Assembly: GCA_025464995.1 (NCBI GenBank)
Contig: JAODMO010000006.1
Span: 1 to 64,000 of the forward strand
DNA from: Microbacteriaceae bacterium
GTDB taxonomy: Bacteria; Actinomycetota; Actinomycetes; Actinomycetales; Microbacteriaceae
Direction: 5' to 3'
Length of the DNA: 64,000 bases
The position numbers and the translations under genes were made by a program. Of the stretch, positions 1-7,911 are shown in pieces. The notes under the pieces were generated by a model. That model saw only the letters and a list, made by a program, of their open reading frames with translations. It was not told the origin of the DNA and did no database searches. The first letter of the stretch is position 1, and each line of letters begins with the position of its first letter.

Positions 1-1149
1 ACCGAGAAGCAGGCCGCCACCTGGGAGGACCTCCCCGAGGACATCCGGAACACGTACGAGAAGCTGGGCATCCCGGAGGCCGAGAAGCAGCGGCTCGTCT
101 CCGGTGTGGCCGCCCAGTACGAGTCCGAGGTGGTCTACCACCAGATCCGCGAGGACCTGGAGAAGCAGGGCGTCATCTTCCTCGACACCGACACCGCGCT
201 GCGCGAGCACCCGGAGTTCTTCGAGGAGTACTTCGGCTCCGTCATCCCGGCCGGCGACAACAAGTTCTCCGCGCTGAACGCGGCCGTCTGGTCGGGTGGC
301 TCGTTCGTCTACGTGCCGCCGGGGGTCCACGTGGACATCCCGCTGCAGGCCTACTTCCGGATCAACACCGAGAACATGGGCCAGTTCGAGCGGACGCTGA
401 TCATCGTCGACGAAGGTGCCTACGTGCACTACGTCGAGGGCTGCACCGCGCCGATCTACAAGTCGGACTCGCTGCACTCCGCGGTCGTGGAGATCATCGT
501 CAAGAAGGGCGGCCGCTGCCGCTACACGACCATCCAGAACTGGTCGAACAACGTCTACAACCTGGTCACCAAGCGGGCCGTGGCCCACGAGGGCGCTACC
601 ATGGAGTGGGTCGACGGCAACATCGGCTCCAAGGTGACGATGAAGTACCCGGCCGTGTGGATGACCGGCGAGCACGCCAAGGGCGAGGTGCTCTCCATCG
701 CCTTCGCCGGTGAGGGCCAGCACCAGGACGCCGGCGCGAAGATGGTGCACGCCGCGCCGCACACCTCGTCGAACATCATCAGCAAGTCCGTGGCGCGCGG
801 CGGTGGGCGTACGTCCTACCGCGGCCTGGTGCAGATCGACGAGGGCGCCTACGGCTCGAAGTCGACGGTCAAGTGCGACGCGCTGCTGGTCGACACGATC
901 AGCCGGTCGGACACCTACCCCTATGTCGACGTCCGCGAGGACGACGTGTCCATGGGCCACGAGGCCACCGTGTCCCGCGTGAGCGAGGACCAGCTCTTCT
1001 ACCTGATGAGCCGCGGCATGTCCGAGGACGAGGCGATGGCGATGGTCGTGCGCGGCTTCGTCGAGCCGATCGCCCGGGAGCTGCCGATGGAGTACGCCCT
1101 CGAGCTCAACCGCCTGATCGAGCTGCAGATGGAAGGTGCCGTCGGCTGA
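1..1149 (+). CDS. sufB: Fe-S cluster assembly scaffold SufB (5' end outside window)
   Basis: SufB is the scaffold subunit of the SufBC2D complex that builds Fe-S clusters in the cytoplasm. The reading frame is open from base 1 ([17 protein letters not shown]), so the gene starts before the window and roughly the last 380 residues are present. The ORF-track start at 106 is an internal GTG valine. Typical SufB blocks are visible: [12 protein letters not shown]-like and [22 protein letters not shown], with the C-terminal [14 protein letters not shown] and LFYLMSRG. The stop overlaps the sufD start (TGATG), so the two are translationally coupled. Leucine codons are mostly CTG, unlike the CTC-rich genes after 3.67 kb, and the protein resembles Geodermatophilaceae/Pseudonocardiales SufB more than Microbacteriaceae SufB; this taxonomic reading is from memory. 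Confidence 0.95.
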   Translation, partial: TEKQAATWEDLPEDIRNTYEKLGIPEAEKQRLVSGVAAQYESEVVYHQIREDLEKQGVIFLDTDTALREHPEFFEEYFGSVIPAGDNKFSALNAAVWSGGSFVYVPPGVHVDIPLQAYFRINTENMGQFERTLIIVDEGAYVHYVEGCTAPIYKSDSLHSAVVEIIVKKGGRCRYTTIQNWSNNVYNLVTKRAVAHEGATMEWVDGNIGSKVTMKYPAVWMTGEHAKGEVLSIAFAGEGQHQDAGAKMVHAAPHTSSNIISKSVARGGGRTSYRGLVQIDEGAYGSKSTVKCDALLVDTISRSDTYPYVDVREDDVSMGHEATVSRVSEDQLFYLMSRGMSEDEAMAMVVRGFVEPIARELPMEYALELNRLIELQMEGAVG

Positions 1150-2477
1150 TGTCGGCAAGCAACGAGAACACGAGAACCGCCGACCTGGCACACGAGGAGA
1201 AGGTCGCCCTCGCCGCGGAGCTCTTCGCTCCCGGCGTGGGCGCCCAGGCCGGGCCGCCGACCACCCCGGCGGCCGGCACCGGCACCGCCGGCGAGGCGAC
1301 CCCCGGGTCGCACTCGCACGGTGGACCGGCCCCGACCGGTTCGCCGGCCGAGCGACTCACCTCCACCGACCCGGACGTCTTCGGCGCGCCGACCGGCCGT
1401 GAGGAGGAGTGGCGGTTCACCCCGATGCGCCGCGTCCGCGCGCTGCTGGACGGCGCCCCGTCCGACGCTTCCCTCCAGTGGGAGACCGACCTGCCCGAGG
1501 GCGTCGAGCTGACCTCCGTCGAGCCCGGTGACCCGCTGCTCAAGGGCCTGCCCGAGCCGGTCGACCGGCTCGCCGCGCTCACCCGGCAGCGCAGCGGCGG
1601 CGCGGCCGTCGTGCGGATCGCCAAGGAGGCCGTGCTCGACCGCCCGGTCACCCTGCGGCTGTCCGGCACCGGGTCCGACGACGTCGTCTGGGGCCAGCTC
1701 GTCGTCGAGGTCGGGCAGTTCGCCCAGGCCACCGTCGTGCTCGACCACAGCGGCCTGGCCCGCTACTCCGGTGGCGTGGCCTTCCTGCTCGGCGACGGCG
1801 CGCAGCTCACCGTCGTCTCGGTGCAGGACTGGGCGCCGGGCACGGTGCACGGCGGGCAGCACGACGCCGTCGTCGGCCGGGACGCCAGCTTCAAGCAGGT
1901 CGTCGTCACCCTGGGCGGTGACCTCGTCCGGCTGGTCAACAACGTGCAGTACGCCGGCCCCGGCGGCTCCGCGGACCTCTTCGGCGTGTACTTCGCCGAT
2001 CAGACCCAGCACCAGGAGCACCGGCTCTGGGTCGACCACGCGACGCCGAACTGCCGCAGCAACGTCGTCTACAAGGGCGCGCTGCAGGGCGAGAAGGCGC
2101 ACACCGTCTGGGTCGGCGACGTCCGGATCCGCCCCGCGGCCACCGGCACCGACACCTACGAGCTCAACCGCAACCTGGTGCTCACCGACGGCGCCCGCGC
2201 CGACTCGGTGCCCAACCTGGAGATCGAGACCGGCGAGATCGTCGGCGCCGGCCACGCCAGTGCCACCGGCCGGTTCGACGACGAGCAGCTCTTCTACCTG
2301 TGCTCGCGTGGCATCGACGCCGAGACCGCGCGTCGCCTGGTCGTCCGCGGCTTCTTCGCCGACGTCGTCCAGCACATCGGCCTGCCCGACCTGCAGGACC
2401 GCCTGATGCGCACCATCGAGGCCCGGCTGGGTGCCCTGCCGGAGCTCGAGGAGCAGCCCGTCGAGGTCCCGGCATGA
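1149..2477 (+). CDS. sufD: Fe-S cluster assembly protein SufD
   Basis: SufD pairs with SufB and the ATPase SufC in cytoplasmic Fe-S cluster assembly. The ATG at 1149 overlaps the sufB stop by one base, which fixes the start and gives 442 residues; the longer track ORF beginning at 873 is only read-through of sufB in another frame. The N-terminus carries a low-complexity Gly/Pro/Ser/His insert (around residues 30-65) followed by the conserved EEEWRFTPMRRV. The C-terminal half has the SufB/D beta-helix signature, including VNNVQYAGPGGSADLFGVYF and GHASATGRFDDEQLFYLCSRG. Its stop overlaps the next gene (ATGA). Confidence 0.95.
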   Translation: MSASNENTRTADLAHEEKVALAAELFAPGVGAQAGPPTTPAAGTGTAGEATPGSHSHGGPAPTGSPAERLTSTDPDVFGAPTGREEEWRFTPMRRVRALLDGAPSDASLQWETDLPEGVELTSVEPGDPLLKGLPEPVDRLAALTRQRSGGAAVVRIAKEAVLDRPVTLRLSGTGSDDVVWGQLVVEVGQFAQATVVLDHSGLARYSGGVAFLLGDGAQLTVVSVQDWAPGTVHGGQHDAVVGRDASFKQVVVTLGGDLVRLVNNVQYAGPGGSADLFGVYFADQTQHQEHRLWVDHATPNCRSNVVYKGALQGEKAHTVWVGDVRIRPAATGTDTYELNRNLVLTDGARADSVPNLEIETGEIVGAGHASATGRFDDEQLFYLCSRGIDAETARRLVVRGFFADVVQHIGLPDLQDRLMRTIEARLGALPELEEQPVEVPA

Positions 2478-2830
2478 CGTTCGCCCGTGTCTGCTCGCTC
2501 CGCGAGGTCCCCGATGGCGGGTCCCTGCGGGTCGAGCTGCGCGACGTCGACATCGCCGTCGTCCGCTTCGACGACGAGGTCTACGCGATCGAGGACCTCT
2601 GCTCGCACGCCGACGTCGCGCTCAGTGACGGCGACGTCGACGAGCTCGACGGCGCACCGACCATCGAGTGCGCGATGCACGGCTCCTGCTTCGACCTGCG
2701 CACCGGCGAGCCCACCACCCTCCCGGCCACCGAGCCGGTTCCTGTCTACCCGGTCCGGGTGGAGGGTGACGACGTCTTCGTGGACCTGTCCGCAGACGCC
2801 GTCACCCCTCTCGCCGCGGCCAGCATCTGA
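2474..2830 (+). CDS. Rieske-type ferredoxin / non-heme iron oxygenase ferredoxin subunit
   Basis: A 118-residue Rieske [2Fe-2S] protein in the SUF operon, a usual position in actinobacteria between sufD and sufC. The cluster ligands are visible as CSH (in DLCSHADVAL) and CAMH (in IECAMHGSCF), the CxH...CxxH pattern of Rieske proteins. The ATG at 2474 overlaps the sufD stop by 4 nt. It probably carries electrons or acts as a cluster carrier for the SUF machinery; the exact partner is not known. GTG-started sufC follows 13 nt later with a GAGGAG ribosome binding site at the end of this gene. Confidence 0.92.
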   Translation: MTFARVCSLREVPDGGSLRVELRDVDIAVVRFDDEVYAIEDLCSHADVALSDGDVDELDGAPTIECAMHGSCFDLRTGEPTTLPATEPVPVYPVRVEGDDVFVDLSADAVTPLAAASI

Positions 2831-2843
2831 GGAGCGAGACCCC

Positions 2844-3665
2844 GTGACCAGCCCCACTGCCACCCCCACCACCGCCGGCACCGTCACCGGCAGCGTGCTC
2901 GAGATCCGCGACCTGCACGTGACCGTCGGCGAGGGCGACGATGCCAAGGAGATCCTCCGCGGTGTCGACCTGACCGTCCGCGGCGGCGAGACCCACGCGA
3001 TCATGGGCCCCAACGGCTCGGGCAAGTCGACGCTGGCCTACTCCATCGCCGGCCACCCCAAGTACACGATCACCAGCGGCACGGTGACCCTCGACGGCGA
3101 GGACGTGCTCGCGATGACCGTCGACGAACGCGCCCGGGCCGGCCTCTTCCTGGCCATGCAGTACCCGGTCGAGGTCCCCGGCGTCTCGGTGTCGAACTTC
3201 CTGCGCACCGCGGCCACCGCGGTGACCGGCCAGGCGCCGAAGCTGCGTACCTGGGTCAAGGACGTCAAGACCGAGATGGACGCCCTCGAGATGGACTCGG
3301 CCTTCGCCGAGCGCAACGTCAACGAGGGCTTCTCCGGTGGTGAGAAGAAGCGCCTCGAGATCCTGCTGATGCGCATCCTCAAGCGGCGCATAGCAATCCT
3401 CGTCGATACCGACTCCGGCCTGGACGTCGACGCGCTGCGGATCGTGTCCGAGGGGGTCAACCGGACCCGCGCCGAGGGCTCCGGGGACGACGCCGTCGGC
3501 GTCCTGCTGATCACCCACTACACGCGGATCCTGCGCTACATCAAGCCGGACTTCGTGCACGTGTTCGTCGACGGTCGCGTCGCCGAGGAGGGCGGGCCCG
3601 AGCTGGCCGACCGCCTCGAAGACGAAGGATATGATCGCTTCGTGTCCGCGGCGGGCGTAGCGTAA
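2844..3665 (+). CDS. sufC: Fe-S assembly ATPase SufC with altered Walker B
   Basis: SufC is the ABC-type ATPase of the SUF complex. Translation from GTG 2844 gives 273 residues. The Walker A (GPNGSGKST, residues 55-63), the SufC motif NEGFSGGEKKRLEI (160-173) and the H-loop region (LLITHYTRILRYIKP) are present. Walker B is abnormal: the family has AILDETDSGLD, here the frame reads AILVDTDSGLD, so the magnesium-coordinating Asp is Val and the catalytic Glu is Asp. The bases just before it (LLMRILKRR) also differ from the usual LQMELLKPK, and contain rare ATA and GCA codons. This is either a consensus or assembly error or a damaged gene. Composition shifts between here and the next gene. Confidence 0.9.
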   Translation: MTSPTATPTTAGTVTGSVLEIRDLHVTVGEGDDAKEILRGVDLTVRGGETHAIMGPNGSGKSTLAYSIAGHPKYTITSGTVTLDGEDVLAMTVDERARAGLFLAMQYPVEVPGVSVSNFLRTAATAVTGQAPKLRTWVKDVKTEMDALEMDSAFAERNVNEGFSGGEKKRLEILLMRILKRRIAILVDTDSGLDVDALRIVSEGVNRTRAEGSGDDAVGVLLITHYTRILRYIKPDFVHVFVDGRVAEEGGPELADRLEDEGYDRFVSAAGVA

Positions 3666-3669
3666 AGCC

Positions 3670-3999
3670 ATGGCCACAGCACTAGCACCGGCGCTCTTCG
3701 ATCAGGTCGAGGAGGCGCTCAAGGATGTCGTCGACCCCGAGCTGGGGGTGAACATCGTCGACCTCGGTCTCATTTACGACCTGACCTGGGACGAGGAGAA
3801 CGACGCGCTCATCATCAGCATGACGCTCACGAGCGCCGGCTGCCCGTTGACGGACGTGCTCGAGGAGCAGACCGCTCAAGCGCTCGACGACGTCGTGGAT
3901 GCCTTCCGCATCAACTGGGTGTGGATGCCGCCGTGGGGTCCCGAGAAGATCACCGACGACGGTCGCGACATGATGCGGGCGCTCGGCTTCGCGATGTAG
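3670..3999 (+). CDS. sufT: DUF59 / SufT-like metal-sulfur cluster assembly factor
   Basis: A 109-residue MIP18/DUF59 (PaaD-like) protein, the usual last gene of actinobacterial SUF operons, implicated in Fe-S cluster maturation. Family features are VKDVVDPELGVNIVDLGLIYD near the N-terminus and the cysteine in LTSAGCPLTD, followed by WVWMPPWGPEKITDDGRDMMRALGF. It starts 4 nt after the sufC stop. Codon choice (mostly CTC leucine) matches the rest of the window, not sufB. sufS and sufU, often found between sufC and this gene in other actinobacteria, are absent, an order usual for Microbacteriaceae. Confidence 0.9.
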   Translation: MATALAPALFDQVEEALKDVVDPELGVNIVDLGLIYDLTWDEENDALIISMTLTSAGCPLTDVLEEQTAQALDDVVDAFRINWVWMPPWGPEKITDDGRDMMRALGFAM

Positions 4000-4013
4000 C
4001 TCGCCCGTTCGTA

Positions 4014-4054
4014 CGACGAAGGCCCCCACCGATTCGGTGGGGGCCTCCTTCGTC
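4014..4054. terminator. Bidirectional terminator between sufT and bioY
   Basis: GGCCCCCACCGA and TCGGTGGGGGCC form a 12-bp stem with a minimal loop, flanked by further pairing ACGAA/TTCGT. It sits between two convergent genes (sufT on +, bioY on -) and can serve both. Confidence 0.85.
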
Positions 4055-4100
4055 GTCGGGCGCCTGGTGGAATCAGCGCGGGCTCGTCGAACGACCCCGG

Positions 4101-4718
4101 CTACGCGGCGTCGCGCGAGGCCGACCGGCCGTCGGCATCCGACCGGTTCAGACGGAACCAGATGAGACGGACGACCGACGCCGCGAACACGGCCTTGACG
4201 ATCCCGCCGATGATGAAGGGGTACAGCCCACCCTGGAGCGTCTGCTCGAGGTTCAGGCCGAGGGCGAACGCGAGCCACGGCAGGCCGACGGCGAAGGTCG
4301 CGATGGTTCCGACGAGGAACGCCGCGATGCCGCCGAGCAGCGTATGGTCCCACCGGCGCTGTGAGAGGTAGCCGGTGATCGCGGCGGCGAGGATGAAGCC
4401 GATGATGTAGCCGCCGGTGGGGCCGAGCAGAGTGCCGACGCCGTGCGCACCCTCGCTGTAGACGGGGAGGAAGAGGCCCAGCACCGCGTACAGCGCCATG
4501 GCGAGCGCGCCGCGCGATGCGCCGAGTGCCGCGCCGACGATGAGCACCGCCGCGGTCTGGCCGGTGATCGGCACCGGGTAGAGGGGAACGACGACCTGAG
4601 CGGAGATGGCGGTGATGCCCGCTCCGGCGGCAATGAGCAGGGCATCGGTGGCGAGGCTGCGGCTGAACACGCGGTCAGCAAGAGTCGGGCCCCCAGCGGC
4701 CAGGGTCAGTGTCGTCAT
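4101..4718 (-). CDS. bioY: Biotin transporter BioY (S component)
   Basis: A 205-residue hydrophobic protein of the BioY family, the substrate-binding membrane component of ECF-type biotin uptake. Characteristic stretches are VPLYPVPITGQT, GASRGALAMALYAVLGLFLP and GPTGGYIIGF. About six membrane segments can be counted. The start ATG at 4718 has a GGAG ribosome binding site 5 nt upstream. No bioM or bioN follows, so it either uses a shared ECF module encoded elsewhere or works alone. The short upstream region holds an inverted repeat (see 4780) that may bind a regulator. Confidence 0.93.
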   Translation of the reverse strand: MTTLTLAAGGPTLADRVFSRSLATDALLIAAGAGITAISAQVVVPLYPVPITGQTAAVLIVGAALGASRGALAMALYAVLGLFLPVYSEGAHGVGTLLGPTGGYIIGFILAAAITGYLSQRRWDHTLLGGIAAFLVGTIATFAVGLPWLAFALGLNLEQTLQGGLYPFIIGGIVKAVFAASVVRLIWFRLNRSDADGRSASRDAA

Positions 4719-4780
4719 TGCGCTCCTTGGGGTGCATGCGCGGGCGCAGGGGCAGGGGCAGAAAGATTCTCGGTCTGCAC

Positions 4781-4799
4781 AAGTAGACTATCTGTCTCA
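4781..4799. promoter_or_regulatory. Inverted repeat upstream of bioY
   Basis: On the minus strand the sequence reads GAGACAGATAGTCTAC, containing AGAC-5 nt-GTCT. It lies about 65 bp upstream of the bioY start, in the 130-bp gap between divergent bioY and the ABC-F gene. The shape resembles a TetR-type operator, but the regulator is not in the window, so this is a suggestion only. Confidence 0.3.
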
Positions 4800-4849
4800 C
4801 CCCCTTCTTCTGCGTTGTAGAAACGCGCCCAAACAATTGGACTTTGCCT

Positions 4850-6448
4850 GTGCTTGCCGTTCATGATCTCGAACTACGAGTGGGCGCCCGCGTGCTCATG
4901 GATGAGGTCAACTTCCGCGTTGACAAGGGAGACAAGATCGGTCTCGTCGGGCGCAACGGCGCGGGCAAGACGACGCTGACCAAGACCCTCGCGGGTGAGC
5001 TGCAGCCTTCCGGCGGTCGAATCGAGCGCTCCGGCGAGATCGGCTACCTCCCGCAAGACCCGCGGTCCGGCAATCCCGAAGACCTCGCCCGCACGCGCAT
5101 CCTCGACGCACGCGGCCTCGGCCAGTTGCTCATCGGCATGAACACGACCATGACAGACATGGCGAGTCCGGATGCCGCGGTCAGCGCCGCCGCAATGAAG
5201 AAGTACGGCAACCTCGAGGAGCGGTTCACCGCGCTCGGCGGCTACGCGGCCGAGGCCGAGGCTGCCTCCATCGCGAGCAACCTGAGCTTGCCCGACCGCA
5301 TCCTCGATCAGCCGCTCTCGACCCTGTCGGGCGGCCAGCGCCGGCGCATCGAGCTCGCCCGCATCCTCTTCTCGGGTGCCGACACGATGCTGCTCGACGA
5401 ACCGACGAACCACCTCGACGCCGACTCCGTCGTGTGGTTGCGCGACTACCTCAAGGGATTCCAGGGCGGGCTGATCGTGATCACCCATGATATTGCCCTC
5501 GTCGAGGAGACCGTCAACAAGGTGTTCTACCTCGACGGCAACCGTCAGGCCATCGACGTCTACAACATGGGCTGGAAGAACTACCTCCGCCAGCGCGCCT
5601 CAGACGAGGAGCGACGCAAGAAGGAGCGCGCGAACGCCGAGAAGAAGGCGTCCGTGCTGCAGACCCAGGCCGCGAAGTTCGGCGCCAAGGCGTCGAAGGC
5701 GGCCGCGGCGCACCAGATGGTCGCGCGGGCGGAGAAGCTGCTCGCGGGGCTCGACGAGGTGCGTTCCGTCGAGCGCGTCGCCAAGCTGCGGTTCCCGGAG
5801 CCGGCGCCGTGCGGCCGCACCCCGCTCATGGCGTCGAATCTCAGCAAGAGCTACGGCTCACTCGAGATCTTCACGTCGGTCGACCTCGCGATCGATCGCG
5901 GGTCGAAGGTGGTCATCCTCGGCCTCAACGGTGCGGGGAAGACGACGCTGTTGCGGATGCTCGCGGGCGTCGACAAGCCCGACACGGGGCAGATCGAGCC
6001 GGGCCACGGGCTCCGCGTCGGCTATTACGCCCAGGAGCACGAGACCATCGACGTCAAGCGCACCGTGCTGCAGAACATGGTCTCCTCGTCTCCGAGCATC
6101 ACGGAGATGGAGGCGCGCCGGGTTCTCGGTTCGTTCCTGTTCACCGGCGACGACGGCCACAAGCTCGCCGGTGTGCTCTCCGGTGGCGAGAAGACACGTC
6201 TCGCACTCGCGATGATCGTCGTCTCGGGCGCCAACGTGCTGCTGCTCGACGAACCGACCAACAACCTCGACCCCGCGAGCCGCTTCGAGATCCTCGACGC
6301 CCTCGCGAACTACTCGGGCGCCGTGGTGCTCGTGAGCCATGACGAGGGTGCCGTCGAGGCGCTGAACCCGGAGCGCGTCCTCATTCTGCCCGACGGCGTC
6401 GAAGACCATTGGAACGCCGACTACCTCGACCTGATCACACTCGCGTAG
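4850..6448 (+). CDS. ABC-F family ATP-binding protein (ribosome-associated)
   Basis: A 532-residue tandem ABC ATPase without membrane segments, typical of ABC-F proteins that act on the ribosome. Two Walker A motifs (GRNGAGKTT near residue 40, GLNGAGKTT near 365), two signature motifs (LSGGQRRRIELAR and LSGGEKTRLALA) and two Walker B motifs (MLLDEPTNHLDAD and LLLDEPTNNLDP) are clear. Between the domains lies the charged, helical linker (EERRKKERANAEKKA) diagnostic of ABC-F. I prefer GTG 4850 (MLAVHDLELRVGARVL) over the track's TTG at 4844 because family members usually begin there; no Shine-Dalgarno is visible for either. It resembles Ettl/Uup-type housekeeping members; a resistance role cannot be read from sequence. 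Confidence 0.92.
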   Translation: MLAVHDLELRVGARVLMDEVNFRVDKGDKIGLVGRNGAGKTTLTKTLAGELQPSGGRIERSGEIGYLPQDPRSGNPEDLARTRILDARGLGQLLIGMNTTMTDMASPDAAVSAAAMKKYGNLEERFTALGGYAAEAEAASIASNLSLPDRILDQPLSTLSGGQRRRIELARILFSGADTMLLDEPTNHLDADSVVWLRDYLKGFQGGLIVITHDIALVEETVNKVFYLDGNRQAIDVYNMGWKNYLRQRASDEERRKKERANAEKKASVLQTQAAKFGAKASKAAAAHQMVARAEKLLAGLDEVRSVERVAKLRFPEPAPCGRTPLMASNLSKSYGSLEIFTSVDLAIDRGSKVVILGLNGAGKTTLLRMLAGVDKPDTGQIEPGHGLRVGYYAQEHETIDVKRTVLQNMVSSSPSITEMEARRVLGSFLFTGDDGHKLAGVLSGGEKTRLALAMIVVSGANVLLLDEPTNNLDPASRFEILDALANYSGAVVLVSHDEGAVEALNPERVLILPDGVEDHWNADYLDLITLA

Positions 6449-7294
6449 CTAGCGTCGGGAGTTCTCGATCAAGGCATCCTCGATCTCGGCGTCCGTGCGC
6501 GTGCGCGCCGCATCCTTGACCCGGCGGGCCTCGGCCCTCGTCATCTCCTCCGGGTCGTCCTCGTTGACGAGACGGTATTCCTGGCGCAGGGCGTAGCCGA
6601 GGCCGAGGAAGCCGAAGACGGCGAACACCAGCCACTGGAAGGCGTAGGAGAGGTGCGGCCCCTCGTCACGCGCCGGCTTCGCGGCTGCGACGGGACGCTC
6701 GTCGGGCGCGGGGTCCTCCGTGACCATGAGCCCGTAGGCGCCCGTGTAGGTGGGGCGGTCGAGTGCCTTCTGAATGTCGGCCAGCTGGATCGTGGCTACC
6801 TGGCCGGCGGGGGCCGAGCGTCCGGGAAGCGTCGGCTCGCCGGGCTTCAATCGGGCCTCGACGGTCACCTCTCCAGCCGGGGCCGCGGGCACCGTGTCGG
6901 GCGTGTCCTGGCTCGTACCCGTCGGGAGCCAGCCGCGGTCGACGACGAAGATCGAGCCGTCGGCCAGCTGCAACGGGGTGAGCACCTCGAAGCCCGGACT
7001 GCCGTCGTAGGGCCGATTGCGCACGAGAAGCTGCTCGTCGCGGAGGTAGGTGCCGGTGACGGTCACCGGCTGCCACTTGTCGTCGATGTCGAACGCCGCG
7101 AGGCTGGGCAGCACGTCGCTGAGCGATCGCGGCTCGCTCGAATAGTTCCTGTCGATGCGGTCGAGCTCCTCGAGCGCGGTGTTGCGACGGTCGAGCTGCC
7201 AGAGGCACAGCAGCACGCAGGCGATGGCGAACGCGATGGCGAGAATGAGATACCTCGCCCATCGCCAGGTCAGCGCGAAGCGCCAGGCGTTCAC
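6449..7294 (-). CDS. SURF1 family cytochrome oxidase assembly protein
   Basis: A 281-residue SURF1-like protein that helps mature heme-copper oxidase in the cytoplasmic membrane. Topology is as expected: one N-terminal membrane segment (residues 14-32, ILAIAFAIACVLLCLW), an external domain with the hallmark VTVTGTYLRDEQLLVRNRP and VVDRGWLPTG, and a second membrane segment near residue 225 (FQWLVFAVFGFLGLGYAL). The start is a GTG whose GTGA overlaps the stop of the upstream small gene, so the two are translationally coupled. The tail after the second segment is charged. Its stop abuts that of the convergent ABC-F gene. Confidence 0.92.
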   Translation of the reverse strand: MNAWRFALTWRWARYLILAIAFAIACVLLCLWQLDRRNTALEELDRIDRNYSSEPRSLSDVLPSLAAFDIDDKWQPVTVTGTYLRDEQLLVRNRPYDGSPGFEVLTPLQLADGSIFVVDRGWLPTGTSQDTPDTVPAAPAGEVTVEARLKPGEPTLPGRSAPAGQVATIQLADIQKALDRPTYTGAYGLMVTEDPAPDERPVAAAKPARDEGPHLSYAFQWLVFAVFGFLGLGYALRQEYRLVNEDDPEEMTRAEARRVKDAARTRTDAEIEDALIENSRR

Positions 7295-7533
7295 GAGGCG
7301 ACCACGGTGAGCGTGGACGGGTCGACCGGGGCGCCGAGCGGCGTGAGCAGCACCGGGAAGCCGCGCGTCGCGAGGTAGTCACGGAGGTACTCACCGTGCT
7401 CGTCGCAGGCGAGCCAGACTTTGACCCGATCGGCGCTGTGGATCCGCGGATTGCGCCAGTTGACGGCCGAGGAGGCATCCGCACGGCACCCGGCCCGGGA
7501 GCAGCGCAGTTCGTCGGAGGATCCCCCGATCAC
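7291..7533 (-). CDS. Small Cys/His-containing protein of unknown function
   Basis: An 80-residue protein hidden at the end of a long shadow ORF in the track (7291..8631). I place the start at GTG 7533, which overlaps the stop of the preceding DUF3099 gene as GTGA, while its own stop overlaps the SURF1 start in the same way. The N-terminal half has CSRAGC and later ACDEH, suggesting a small metal site. Small proteins of this type beside SURF1 occur in Microbacteriaceae as I remember them; no function is known to me. Overlaps on both sides argue strongly for real translation. Confidence 0.75.
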   Translation of the reverse strand: MIGGSSDELRCSRAGCRADASSAVNWRNPRIHSADRVKVWLACDEHGEYLRDYLATRGFPVLLTPLGAPVDPSTLTVVAS

Positions 7534-7832
7534 TCGCCGTTCTCCTGCGGAATGTACGGCGCCTGCGTCGGTCGAGCGACGGGCACGATGGCCCCGGGCC
7601 GTTCGACACGCGTGGCGGAGCCGCCCCTGACGTTGTTCGCGAGCACGACCGCCACGTAGGGGAGGACGAGTGCACCGATGAGAGCGACGAGCAGCCACCA
7701 GCCGTGCACGACGAAGAGAAGGAGAACGCACACGACACGTACCGTCATCGCCACGGTGTACTTGATCATGCGCTTGCGGCGGTCGTCGGCAGGCGACGCC
7801 GGAAGGGTCGTGATTGACTGTTGGGTCTTCAT
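7530..7832 (-). CDS. DUF3099-type small membrane protein
   Basis: A 100-residue protein with two membrane segments (MIKYTVAMTVRVVCVLLLFVVHG and WWLLVALIGALVLPYVAVVLANN, residues 22-66) and a proline-rich C-terminal tail. The pattern RRKRMIKYTVAMTVRVVC with the double hairpin fits DUF3099, found next to SURF1 or fabG in many actinobacteria. Start ATG 7832; first gene of a three-gene minus-strand operon with 4-nt overlaps. Function is unknown. Confidence 0.75.
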   Translation of the reverse strand: MKTQQSITTLPASPADDRRKRMIKYTVAMTVRVVCVLLLFVVHGWWLLVALIGALVLPYVAVVLANNVRGGSATRVERPGAIVPVARPTQAPYIPQENGE

Positions 7833-7898
7833 TGCCTGAGCTCTCGTGGAGCCGTCTTGGCCCCTCTGCGTCAATCTTAAGTCCATCGGCGCTGACAG

Positions 7899-7911
7899 TA
7901 GGCTGGTGTGC
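7899..7911 (+). promoter_or_regulatory. Leaderless promoter -10 of fabG
   Basis: TAGGCT at 7899-7904 lies 7 nt before the ATG at 7912, so transcription should begin at or next to the start codon. It is one of about eighteen like arrangements in this window. Confidence 0.6.
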
